From assembly GCF_003932845.1 (NCBI RefSeq), contig NZ_RQZH01000022.1, positions 1 to 48,770 of the forward strand: a DNA stretch of 48,770 bases. Reading direction: 5' to 3'. How positions within the stretch are numbered: position 1 is the stretch's first letter; each line of letters begins with the position of its first letter. The position numbers and the translations under genes are program-made. This document shows positions 1-7,297 of the stretch, one piece after another. A model generated the notes under the pieces. It had not been told where the DNA came from and ran no database searches. It saw nothing but the letters and a program-made list of their open reading frames with translations. Source of the stretch: Prevotella sp. OH937_COT-195 (GTDB lineage Bacteria; Bacteroidota; Bacteroidia; Bacteroidales; Bacteroidaceae).

Positions 1-231
1 GTTTGTTCCATCGGTAGTCCATGCAACAAAAACAAATCCTGTTTTCGTTGGTGCGGGCGAAGGAACGGTTGCCGTTTTGCCCTCCTCCACTTTCTGGTCT
101 GCAGGAACGGGCGTACCGCCGTCGGCATCGAACGTTACGGTGTAGTACGTTCTCGCTTCGTCATCGTCTCCGCAGGAGACAAGGCTCACTGCGATGATAC
201 CCAAAAGAGCGACAAACAAAATTCGTTTCAT
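1..231 (-). CDS. surface lipoprotein with InlB B-type repeat, 3' end outside window
   Basis: This is the N-terminal 77 codons of a lipoprotein whose C-terminus lies beyond the window edge. The start MKRILFVALLGIIAVS is a signal peptide ending in the lipobox LVSC. The cysteine is followed by GDDDE, which matches the acidic lipoprotein export signal of Bacteroidetes, so the protein is probably surface exposed. From about residue 36 it reads YTVTFDADGGTPVP...TGFVFVAWTTDG, the pattern of the InlB B-repeat (Listeria-Bacteroides repeat, a small beta-grasp module often in adhesins). It is divergent from the sensor kinase at 605. A 24-bp site identical to the one before the kinase lies upstream of its predicted promoter, so it is likely a target of that two-component system. 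The rest of the protein, and so its function, cannot be seen. Confidence 0.85.
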   Translation of the reverse strand, partial: MKRILFVALLGIIAVSLVSCGDDDEARTYYTVTFDADGGTPVPADQKVEEGKTATVPSPAPTKTGFVFVAWTTDGTN

Positions 232-275
232 AGTCTTGAAATTTTATCGTTTTACATACACTTATATATATGTTG

Positions 276-283
276 CAAAATTA
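276..283 (-). promoter_or_regulatory. -7 promoter element of the lipoprotein gene
   Basis: Read on the minus strand this is TAATTTTG, matching the Bacteroidetes -7 consensus TAnnTTTG, 44 bp before the lipoprotein ATG. It lies 19 bp downstream of the 24-bp operator-like site at 303-326. The same TAATTTTGCAAC string occurs at the kinase promoter (563-570) at nearly the same distance from its site. Confidence 0.6.
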
Positions 284-302
284 TACTGTCTCCATATCTT
301 TC

Positions 303-326
303 AATACCCCACTTGTGGGAGTTTTT
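303..326 (-). promoter_or_regulatory. 24-bp operator-like site (copy 1)
   Basis: The 24 bp here are the exact reverse complement of 519-542. The core is CCCAC-TT-GTGGG, a 5-bp inverted repeat with a 2-bp spacer, as expected for a dimeric response-regulator site. Read toward the lipoprotein gene, it ends 19 bp before the -7 box, where an activator covering the weak -33 region would sit. The binding protein is inferred to be the adjacent NarL-type regulator. Confidence 0.6.
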
Positions 327-518
327 ATACGAGAGAGACAAAAAACGCAATTAAAAACGGAATACTGACGTAAAGTTTACCGGTTACAAACAAAAAATAT
401 TATCTTTGTGGTAAAATAACCGGTTAGTGAACGAAACTCCCCATAGCGGATGAAGCGAAATGGCATGTCTATGAACTCGCATGCCGGAACTATTGTAAGG
501 AAAATGACAAACATACCG

Positions 519-542
519 AAAAACTCCCACAAGTGGGGTATT
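519..542 (+). promoter_or_regulatory. 24-bp operator-like site (copy 2)
   Basis: This is the inverted twin of 303-326, with the core CCCAC-AA-GTGGG. It ends 20 bp upstream of the -7 box at 563-570, in the same orientation relative to its gene as copy 1 is to the lipoprotein gene. This points to autoregulation of the kinase/regulator operon. The two copies could in principle be ends of an invertible segment, but no recombinase is nearby and the promoter-relative spacing is better explained by protein binding. Confidence 0.6.
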
Positions 543-562
543 GCGTTTCGGCCGGGGAAACA

Positions 563-570
563 TAATTTTG
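563..570 (+). promoter_or_regulatory. -7 promoter element of the sensor kinase operon
   Basis: TAATTTTG matches TAnnTTTG and lies 34 bp before the kinase ATG. There is no clear -33 TTTG; its place is taken by the end of the 24-bp site, consistent with an activator-dependent promoter. Confidence 0.6.
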
Positions 571-604
571 CAACGAAATCGTTGAACGTCAAATTCCTTG
601 TAAG

Positions 605-2512
605 ATGAAGAGAACTGCCGTCATACTATTGATTACGCTCGTTGCCTTTTCCGCAGCAATGCGGGGAGAAAACCGGTATGCCGACTCTTTGCTGCATCTG
701 ATGAAGAAAAAACAACTGACCGACCGCGAAATGGCAATCATGTATGCCGACATTACCGAATCATATTGCGCCCACGACATGCCCAATACTTTAAAGTACG
801 GTACGCTGGGGTTGAACGCAGCCCGGCGGTGCGATGACAAGACACTGATATTCCGTTTTTACAATTATATCGGTTCCACATACACCTACCGCTGCTCTTA
901 CGATACCGCAAAAGTTTATTTGGATTTGCAGATAACTGCCGCACGGGCAACGGAGAACCCGAAACTCGTGCAGAAAGCCTATCAGGCCGAGGGTAATTTC
1001 TATGCCCGGCAGGGATTGTTCATTCTTGCAATCGAGAGTTATCTCAACGTGTTGAAACATTTCGACGGTGATGAAAGCTGTCGCGATTATATAATCGCAC
1101 ACGGCAACATCGGCGAGTGCTACCGCAGGTTGGATAATCCGAAGCGGGCACTGGGCTATCTGGAGCGGGAAAGAGTGCTGGCGGAAAAGTACAACGAACC
1201 TACCGCCATAGGGCAGGCGCACAGAGAATTGGGATATGTATATTTGGCATTGGGCGATGCGGACAAGGCATTGAAATATATGCTTAAGGTAAAACCGAAA
1301 AAGAAAGGAACACCGGTAAATCATGCAGATCTCAACGAAGCCCTTGTCAAAGCATATCTTATGAAAAAACAATATAAAGAGGCATTGGCATGTGCCGCCG
1401 AATGCGAGGAGGCCGCATTGCAATTGGGCGACCCGTATATACGCACATTGACGTGGAATGCCTACGCAGACATCTACCGCGCCCAAGGACGATACGCCGA
1501 ATGCCGCACCACCGCTCTGAAAGCATGGAACAACGATTCCGTGTCGCCGAACACCGCTCCGGTATCGGCGTTCAACATTGCTTTCGCCTCCGCCGCACTC
1601 GGCAGAACGCACGAGGCGGCACATTTCTTCAAAGCATACGAACGCATGATGAAGGAACGAACCGACAAGAACTACCACGAAGCATTGTCGCAGATGGAAG
1701 TGATGTACGAGACAGAGAATAACCGTCAACAGATAACGTCTCTCGAAAAAGAAAGACGGCTTTATATCATGGTAAGCCTGTCGGGACTGCTCATTCTGCT
1801 GTTGATTATAGGGCTGCTCGTGTACCGACACCGCCTGATCAGAAAGAAACGCGAACTTACAGAACAGCAACTGAAACAGTTGGAGCAGGAACGGAAACTT
1901 ATATCCACGCTCGCACTTTTAGATGGAGAGAATGCCGAGCGCACCCGTTTGGCACGCGACCTGCACGACGGTCTGGGCAGCATGCTCTCGGTTGTCAGAC
2001 TGCACCTATATGGCATTAAGAGTGCCTACGCACTGACGGAGGCGGATATGGAACGAATGGATAAAGCCCGGCAGATGCTCGACAAACTGATGAACGAACT
2101 CCGCCATGTGGCACACAATCTGATGCCCGAATCGCTTTCACGCTACGGTATAAAAACCTCGGTGGAAGATTTCTGCCGGTCTGTCCCGATGGCAAACTTT
2201 CAGTTCTTCGGCGAAAATATACGTCTCGACAGCCGACTTGAAGTACTCATATACCGCTGCGCATGCGAACTCGTCAACAACGCGATGAAACATGCCGAAG
2301 CCACACTCATCAACGTACAACTGACGGCGGACAAACGTCTTGTGTCACTCTCAGTGCAGGACAACGGCAAGGGGTTCGACACCGAAACCGTGACATACGG
2401 AGCAGGCTTTGCCAACATGCGCAACCGCATAGCCGCCTATAATGGGAAAATCAACGTGTATTCCGCTCCCGATGCAGGGACGGAAGTAACCATCGAAATA
2501 GAATTGGAGTGA
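605..2512 (+). CDS. TPR-containing sensor histidine kinase (HisKA_3 type)
   Basis: A membrane sensor kinase expected to autophosphorylate on histidine and pass phosphate to the response regulator encoded next to it. An N-terminal signal sequence (residues 1-20) is followed by a periplasmic region of tetratricopeptide repeats (about 40-370, helical pairs such as HGNIGECYRRLDNPKRALGYL and HRELGYVYLALGDADKALKYM) and one transmembrane helix (about 387-407, rich in Leu/Ile). A short coiled coil leads to the dimerisation/phosphoacceptor domain with LARDLHDGLG (His454), typical of NarX/DesK-like kinases. The C-terminal ATPase domain shows the N box ELVNNAMKHA (about 556-566), the G1 box DNGKGF (about 586) and GAGFANMRNRI. 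It has no ligand domain other than the TPRs. The gene is followed after 3 bp by its regulator and preceded by an operator-like site and promoter. The stimulus is unknown; TPRs suggest a protein or peptide partner in the periplasm. Confidence 0.92.
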   Translation: MKRTAVILLITLVAFSAAMRGENRYADSLLHLMKKKQLTDREMAIMYADITESYCAHDMPNTLKYGTLGLNAARRCDDKTLIFRFYNYIGSTYTYRCSYDTAKVYLDLQITAARATENPKLVQKAYQAEGNFYARQGLFILAIESYLNVLKHFDGDESCRDYIIAHGNIGECYRRLDNPKRALGYLERERVLAEKYNEPTAIGQAHRELGYVYLALGDADKALKYMLKVKPKKKGTPVNHADLNEALVKAYLMKKQYKEALACAAECEEAALQLGDPYIRTLTWNAYADIYRAQGRYAECRTTALKAWNNDSVSPNTAPVSAFNIAFASAALGRTHEAAHFFKAYERMMKERTDKNYHEALSQMEVMYETENNRQQITSLEKERRLYIMVSLSGLLILLLIIGLLVYRHRLIRKKRELTEQQLKQLEQERKLISTLALLDGENAERTRLARDLHDGLGSMLSVVRLHLYGIKSAYALTEADMERMDKARQMLDKLMNELRHVAHNLMPESLSRYGIKTSVEDFCRSVPMANFQFFGENIRLDSRLEVLIYRCACELVNNAMKHAEATLINVQLTADKRLVSLSVQDNGKGFDTETVTYGAGFANMRNRIAAYNGKINVYSAPDAGTEVTIEIELE

Positions 2513-2515
2513 GAT

Positions 2516-3127
2516 ATGATACGGGTACACATAGCGGACGACCACCGCATGCTGGTCGAAGGATTACAGGTCGCCATTGAAGAATCAGGCATAGCCAAGG
2601 TTGTTGACACGTCGCACACGTTTGCATCTTGTCGTATAACACTACGTTTCAGACTTCCCGACGTGCTTCTTTTGGACATCTCCATGCCCGACGGCAACGG
2701 TATCGAATTCTGTAAAGAGATACACGAAACATATCCCGACATGAAGATACTGATGCTCACTTCCTACGACGAATATACAATGGTTAGTCGTGCCGTGGCA
2801 GCGGGAGCATCGGGTTACATACAGAAAAATGCCTTGTCAGAAGAAGTAATAGAAGGCATAAAAACCGTCATGGCGGGCAGACAATATTTTAGCAATGACA
2901 TAGACCGTATGATGAAAAAACGCAGCAACCATTCCGTTTGGCTTACCGCCCGCGAACAGGAGTTGCTGCGCCATATCGTGAACGGTTGCACCAATCAACA
3001 AATCGCCGACCGCATGTTCCTCAGTATCGAAACCATCAAGACTTACCGTAAAAACCTGATTCTAAAATTGGGAACGAAAAATGCCGCAGAGTTGGTACAC
3101 ATCGCCATACGAGACAAATGGGTGTAA
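2516..3127 (+). CDS. NarL/FixJ-family response regulator
   Basis: A two-domain transcription regulator, 203 residues, the usual length for this family. The receiver domain has the acidic pair Asp8/Asp9, phosphoacceptor Asp54 in LLLDISMPDG, LTSY at 81-84 and Lys104 in YIQKNA. The C-terminal LuxR-type helix-turn-helix (about 138-200) begins LTAREQELLRHIVNGCTNQQ and continues through IADRMFLSIETIKTYRKN. It starts 3 bp after the kinase stop, so the two are co-transcribed and almost certainly partners. Likely targets are the twin 24-bp sites at 303-326 and 519-542, which would make the operon autoregulated and control the divergent lipoprotein gene; this last step is inference. Confidence 0.93.
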   Translation: MIRVHIADDHRMLVEGLQVAIEESGIAKVVDTSHTFASCRITLRFRLPDVLLLDISMPDGNGIEFCKEIHETYPDMKILMLTSYDEYTMVSRAVAAGASGYIQKNALSEEVIEGIKTVMAGRQYFSNDIDRMMKKRSNHSVWLTAREQELLRHIVNGCTNQQIADRMFLSIETIKTYRKNLILKLGTKNAAELVHIAIRDKWV

Positions 3128-3165
3128 AAAATTGATTCATACGTAAAACAAAATGATAATACAAG

Positions 3166-3436
3166 CACTCTGTAAAATTAATCATTTTTGCAGAGGCTTC
3201 TGACTATTTATCATGTTTCTACCTCCGAACCGGCATCTCATTTGTACTTAATCGTACTGCAATATCACCGAAATTATTCACCAATTTAGGCGGTTTTACT
3301 CACCAATTTCGCCTAAATTGCCAAGCAGTTTCTATCTAATGACAAACATACTTATTATCAATTAGTAACAGAATGCATACCAATAAAAAACATATACAGA
3401 TGGTACTATGCCGAATCAATTACTTTCGCAGAGGTT
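3166..3436. repeat. MITE-like element family 2, copy 1
   Basis: This ~271-bp non-coding block aligns along its length with 13343-13609 (roughly 70% by eye). Both copies have imperfect terminal inverted repeats: near CTCTGTAAAATTAAT at the left and TTACTTTCGCAGAGG at the right here, and ACCTCTGCAAAAGTAA at the left of the other copy. No reading frame is shared between the copies. It carries three 22-bp units (3260-3325). The shape (TIRs, no gene, dispersed, intergenic) fits a miniature inverted-repeat element. No clear target-site duplication was seen. Confidence 0.55.
3260..3325 (+). repeat. 22-bp phased repeat array 1 (3 units)
   Basis: Three consecutive 22-bp units start at 3260, 3282 and 3304, each beginning CAAT. 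They have a central GGC or GCC and an A/T-rich flank (units 1 and 2 end in CAC). The period is not a multiple of three, so it is not a coding repeat. Related arrays lie at 13438-13503, 26711-26798 and 47397-47462. Confidence 0.6.
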
Positions 3437-3705
3437 ATATCGTAATTCCAAATATCATGGTTTTTCGTTTTTACTACCTGCGTTTCATTCGGTGATGATT
3501 TTTACCGCCTGCATATTACTTGAATTTATTGTTTTCTTAACTTGATGCAAAGTTATCATACAGCCTCAGTTCTTTATCAATCATGTTCATTGGAGTGGCA
3601 AAAACGCTTCCAATGCGTAGAATGGCACATAATGCAAACATTTTCATATTGTTTTTAATAATATCCGAACTGCTTTTTTGTTATTAGTAATATTAAGGAG
3701 TATTT
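3437..3705. other. intergenic region, nothing recognised
   Basis: This A/T-rich stretch lies between the MITE-like element and the orphan gene. No convincing ORF, terminator hairpin or strong TAnnTTTG promoter was found. An AAGGAG Shine-Dalgarno-like sequence lies at 3695-3700, just before the orphan gene. Confidence 0.4.
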
Positions 3706-5124
3706 TTGTCTCAACAAAATATTTTAACAATGAAACAAGAGCAAATAAGGTATGAAGAATGGTTGACAACGATAGCCAACACCCGCCTTGTATATAACAC
3801 TATGGAAGAACTGGAACAGTTTTTTGACAATCGTTCGATACACAGTAATGGTATCAAGCGTTGTTTTGTGACACAAAAGAAACTTCGCTCCGCTTTCAGA
3901 GACCTCAATATGGAGGTGGAGTTGCAAACCGATGGTATATTTGATTTGTATAGCATCATGTACCATTATAAACAAGCATGGATTTTCTTTCACAACCATC
4001 TTTACAGACGTGCAAATCCCGAACGTATTGCTTTAGAAATCATGTCATATTGTTACTCACCATACGTTCGCAACGGATTGGGTAATAAGAAACGTGCCAT
4101 ATTTAAAAAAATTACGGAGCAGGAAATCAATGTGCCTTTCTTGATTCTTATGCTTATGAAAGCCATTCCCGGCTACGACTCAAAAGAAGGGGATGTGATA
4201 GATATGCCTCACCAATATGAATGTGTGATACATTTAATGGAGAAATTCGTTAGCGGTACTTCACAGTTCGGTTTACTCCCAATAATTATTAGGGCAAGAG
4301 AAGAAACACAGAAGAGCCGACTTATGCTGCTATTCTATGTGCAACAAATCTTAGACATATACGAGTCTTACACAGAACCGGAAAATCTTTATGGTTTGGC
4401 TAATGATATTAAGAATAGTACTGTGAATTTGGATATTGCAGGATATTGGAATGAATGTGGAGGCAAGTTGCTATATACTAATTTTTGGCAAATAGAGAAT
4501 GCTCTTAACAACGGAACATATTTTTTAACCTATTGGCAAAAGGATGCAGATAATAACCTGTCCGGTATCAGATACTCTCTTTTTATCATAGAAGGTACAG
4601 ATGGCAATCTTATTTACTACATCCTTCACCCGGAAGCAATTAAGCACAGAATGGAGGGGCTGCAATATAAAGATAATGATCATGTATGGTATCAAACCGA
4701 AATGTTGGACGACACTCCCGCAGAACTTCCATTGCAACGACTTATGTTTTCCGGAGTATGGAAATTGAATATCAACCTCACACGATGTTCTGACAGCGAT
4801 GTGATTGCAAGATATGAGGCATGGCTTAATCATGATTGTAAAATCATAAAACAATATCAGCACTTAGAATATGATTTCCGTCCAAATCTGTATGCAATAA
4901 CTAAAACTCATTTGTATATCCCATCAGAAAACGACGGTGAATACTACAAGGTTCCAAAATCTTCTTATGAAGGATTTAACCGTGTTCATATTTCGGACAA
5001 TGTCGGTACAATGCTCATGAATGGCAAAATATATCTTGCTTTCGATGAGTTTATGCTCTATATCAGCACAAGCAAGAACGAACTAAAAAAATATGAAATA
5101 GAAAGAGTCAACCGCATCGAATAA
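3706..5124 (+). CDS. hypothetical protein, 472 residues, AT-rich orphan
   Basis: I do not recognise this family. The protein is soluble in appearance, without signal peptide or membrane helix, rich in aromatic residues (many Tyr/Trp/Phe) and with alternating helical (N-terminal half) and beta-like (C-terminal third) character. The listed start is TTG at 3706, supported by AAGGAG five bases upstream. An ATG at 3730 (starting MKQEQIRYEEW) is an alternative. The third codon positions are visibly richer in A/T than in neighbouring genes, and the gene stands alone between MITE-like elements, which suggests acquisition. No nuclease, transposase or HTH motif was seen. Confidence 0.7.
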   Translation: MSQQNILTMKQEQIRYEEWLTTIANTRLVYNTMEELEQFFDNRSIHSNGIKRCFVTQKKLRSAFRDLNMEVELQTDGIFDLYSIMYHYKQAWIFFHNHLYRRANPERIALEIMSYCYSPYVRNGLGNKKRAIFKKITEQEINVPFLILMLMKAIPGYDSKEGDVIDMPHQYECVIHLMEKFVSGTSQFGLLPIIIRAREETQKSRLMLLFYVQQILDIYESYTEPENLYGLANDIKNSTVNLDIAGYWNECGGKLLYTNFWQIENALNNGTYFLTYWQKDADNNLSGIRYSLFIIEGTDGNLIYYILHPEAIKHRMEGLQYKDNDHVWYQTEMLDDTPAELPLQRLMFSGVWKLNINLTRCSDSDVIARYEAWLNHDCKIIKQYQHLEYDFRPNLYAITKTHLYIPSENDGEYYKVPKSSYEGFNRVHISDNVGTMLMNGKIYLAFDEFMLYISTSKNELKKYEIERVNRIE

Positions 5125-5143
5125 CACTTTACGAGCAGAATCT

Positions 5144-5233
5144 TTTAACCCCAATCGGTCATTAGACCGCATTTGCTTAGATTTGCCATTACCGTTACGC
5201 TTCCCAACCGCTTTTGTCCGATTGGGGTTTAAC
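5144..5233 (+). repeat. MITE-like element family 1, copy A (internally deleted)
   Basis: This 90-bp copy keeps both ends (TTTAACCCCAATCGGTCATT at the left, CCGATTGGGGTTTAA at the right) and the left arm, but lacks about 115 bp of the centre present in the copies at 6968-7170 and 47156-47359. An internal deletion that keeps the termini is typical of non-autonomous elements. It lies just after the orphan gene. Confidence 0.65.
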
Positions 5234-5235
5234 AT

Positions 5236-5283
5236 AAAGGTTCATCCGACAAGAAGTATCTCTTTGTCAGATGAACCTTTTTT
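5236..5283. terminator. bidirectional intrinsic terminator between convergent genes
   Basis: AAAGGTTCATC pairs with GATGAACCTTT (with GACAA/TTGTC extending the stem past one mismatch) around an ~11-nt loop. It is followed by a T run on the plus strand and preceded by A residues that give a T run on the minus strand. It can end both the orphan gene and aspA. Confidence 0.8.
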
Positions 5284-5352
5284 GTATTAGTTATGATTGG
5301 ACACGTTTAGAGGATAAGAATTTCATTTCGCCTCCCGCTTTGTGTCCCGTTG

Positions 5353-6771
5353 TCATTTTACCTTCTTGTGTACCTCAAGCATTGCTTTGGGATCGAGCAT
5401 TTCGTCGAGTTGTTCTTTGGTAAGAAGTCCTTTTTCGATTGCCACTTCTTCCAAACTCTTGCCGGTTTCCATCGCTTCCTTTGCAATCTTGGTGCTGTTC
5501 TTGTAGCCGATGTAAGGATTGAGTGCGGTTACGATACCGATGGAGTTTTTAACCATGTCAAGATTGTGTTTGGCATTTACGGTAATTCCTTTTATGCACT
5601 TCTCGCGCAGGGTGTCCATTGCATTTACGAGCCATGTCATGCTCTCGAACAGACATTCGGTTATGACCGGTTCCATGACGTTGAGTTGCAACTGCCCTGC
5701 CTCTGACGCGAAGCATACCGTGGTATCGTTGCCGATAACTTTGAAGCATACTTGGTTCATCAGTTCCGGGATTACGGGGTTTACCTTGCCCGGCATGATA
5801 GAAGAGCCCGGTGCCATTGGAGGCAGATTGATTTCGTGTAGTCCGCAACGTGGACCGGAAGCCATGAGTCGCAGGTCGTTGCACATCTTCGACAGTTTAA
5901 CTGCCAGACGCTTCAATGCCGCAGAGTAACTTACGAATGCTCCGGTGTCCGGTGTGGCTGCTATCATGTCTGATGCTTTCTCGAATTTCTCGCCTGTCAG
6001 TTCGCTCAGGCGGAGGGTGCACAAGTCATCGTAGCCCGGTGCTGCGTTAAGTCCGGTACCTATGGCTGTTGCTCCCATGTTTATCTCGTGCAGCAATTTG
6101 ACGTTGCGCTCGATGTTGGCAATCTCCTGTTGCAGACTGTTGGCATAAGCGTTGAACTCTTGTCCCGATGTCATCGGAACGGCATCTTGAAGCTGCGTGC
6201 GTCCCATCTTCACTGCGTCCTTGAACTCCTCTGCTTTTACGCGCAATGCTGCAACAAGGTTTTCAATACTCTTTACGAGACCTTTGTTCATTCGTATAAC
6301 TGCATAGTGTATGGCGGTGGGGTAAGCATCATTTGTAGATTGTCCGCAGTTTACATGGTCATTGGGCGAGCAATGCTGATAGTCGCCTTTCTCATATCCC
6401 ATGATGTCCAGTGCGAGATTGGCAAGCACCTCGTTTGCGTTCATGTTAACAGAAGTACCGGCTCCGCCCTGCATCATATCCACGGGGAAATTATCCCAAT
6501 GTTTTCCGGCGATTACTTCGTCTGCCGCACGGCATATTGCTTCTGCGATCTTCGGGTCGAGTTCTCCCAATTCGGCATTTGCCATCGCGGCTGCTTTTTT
6601 GACGTATGCAATTGCTATGATGAACTCCGGATAGTCCATCATTCGGGTGTTTGAGATTTTGTAATTGTTGATAGCGCGTTGGGTCTGTACGCCATAATAA
6701 GCATTGGCGGGAACCTGAAGTTCGCCCAACAAATCAGATTCTACTCTGAAATTCTTTGAATCGTTTGCCAT
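5353..6771 (-). CDS. aspA: aspartate ammonia-lyase
   Basis: Catalyses reversible deamination of L-aspartate to fumarate and ammonia in the cytoplasm. In Bacteroidales this feeds fumarate to the fumarate-reductase/succinate pathway. The 472-residue length is standard. Signatures of the aspartase/fumarase superfamily are clear: QTQRAINNYKIS near the N-terminus, the substrate region HVNCGQSTNDAYPTA and MGRTQLQDAVP, and the mobile SS-loop signature GSSIMPGKVNPVIPE with the catalytic serine. Class II fumarase is the main alternative, but the N-terminal RVESDLLGELQVPANAYYGVQTQRA and overall pattern favour aspartase. It is monocistronic, with its own promoter at 6838-6845 and the terminator at 5236-5283. 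A short hairpin in its leader (6791-6813) could affect expression. Confidence 0.92.
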   Translation of the reverse strand: MANDSKNFRVESDLLGELQVPANAYYGVQTQRAINNYKISNTRMMDYPEFIIAIAYVKKAAAMANAELGELDPKIAEAICRAADEVIAGKHWDNFPVDMMQGGAGTSVNMNANEVLANLALDIMGYEKGDYQHCSPNDHVNCGQSTNDAYPTAIHYAVIRMNKGLVKSIENLVAALRVKAEEFKDAVKMGRTQLQDAVPMTSGQEFNAYANSLQQEIANIERNVKLLHEINMGATAIGTGLNAAPGYDDLCTLRLSELTGEKFEKASDMIAATPDTGAFVSYSAALKRLAVKLSKMCNDLRLMASGPRCGLHEINLPPMAPGSSIMPGKVNPVIPELMNQVCFKVIGNDTTVCFASEAGQLQLNVMEPVITECLFESMTWLVNAMDTLREKCIKGITVNAKHNLDMVKNSIGIVTALNPYIGYKNSTKIAKEAMETGKSLEEVAIEKGLLTKEQLDEMLDPKAMLEVHKKVK

Positions 6772-6790
6772 TATTGATTATTAGTTAAAT

Positions 6791-6813
6791 TATGGCACCG
6801 TACAGTGCCCATA
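6791..6813 (-). promoter_or_regulatory. palindrome in aspA leader
   Basis: TATGGCAC and GTGCCcATA form an 8-bp inverted repeat with a 6-nt loop in the untranslated leader between the aspA promoter and start codon. It could be an RNA hairpin or an operator. Confidence 0.35.
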
Positions 6814-6837
6814 GTATTAAATAATTTGGTTACGATG

Positions 6838-6845
6838 CAAAGTTA
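6838..6845 (-). promoter_or_regulatory. -7 promoter element of aspA
   Basis: Read on the minus strand this is TAACTTTG (TAnnTTTG), 66 bp upstream of the aspA ATG. No good -33 box is seen. Confidence 0.55.
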
Positions 6846-6967
6846 ATCAATAAAAATACCACCGCACAGAAAAAACGATAGTTTTCCGTTAATTTAATAA
6901 TGTTTAACGGCATTAACAATATTTAACCACGGTAATAAAATCGGGTAATTTTGTGGTTTCACCGTGA

Positions 6968-7170
6968 TTTAACCCAAATCGGCCATTAGACCGCATTTGC
7001 TTAGATTTACTATTGCCGTTACGCTTCCCAACTGCTTTAGCCCGCTTGCTGACATCTGCGCAGCCATTACATCTCAACGTAGCCCGCCACGCCTTCGATG
7101 AAAATGCTGCACATCTGCTCAACAATCGAACAAAATCGGTTGAGGCTTCTTATGACCGATTTGGGTTTAA
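6968..7170 (+). repeat. MITE-like element family 1, copy B (full length)
   Basis: A 203-bp element with terminal inverted repeats: TTTAACCCAAATCGGCCATT at the left and ATGACCGATTTGGGTTTAA at the right. It matches the reverse complement of 47156-47359 almost throughout, and its left arm matches 5144 onward and 48659 onward. The interior keeps long open frames (for example PLRFPTALARLLTSAQP) in several copies, but these are by-products of the repeat and not protein genes. No transposase is present. Confidence 0.7.
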
Positions 7171-7191
7171 CCGGTATATTATCGGGTGTAT

Positions 7192-7272
7192 AAAAAATCA
7201 AGGAGTCAATACATCAGTCTTTTATTCCGGTTATGCCTTGCCGGTTAATTCGACTGCCGTATTGACTCCCAA
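7192..7272 (-). terminator. terminator of the TlpA-Omp28 operon
   Basis: GGAGTCAATAC and GTATTGACTCC form an 11-bp perfect inverted repeat separated by ~47 nt. On the minus strand the second arm is followed by TTGATTTTTT. It lies just after the last gene of the leftward operon. The long loop is unusual but the stem is perfect. Confidence 0.6.
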
Positions 7273-7297
7273 TAAAGAGTTAATTCCTAATCAGAAA

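Noticed and set aside
303..542. Invertible promoter segment flanked by 24-bp inverted repeats
   Set aside because: No recombinase gene is nearby, both repeats sit at the same distance from outward-facing promoters, and inversion would leave those promoters unchanged. Operator sites explain the pattern better, but inversion cannot be fully excluded.
450..608. Small ORF (52 codons) before the sensor kinase
   Set aside because: It runs through the 24-bp site and the -7 box of the kinase promoter and has no distinctive protein composition; kept only as a remark in a finding.
791..1870. Long minus-strand open frame inside the kinase gene
   Set aside because: Cysteine- and phenylalanine-rich shadow of the well-supported plus-strand gene, with no domain of its own.
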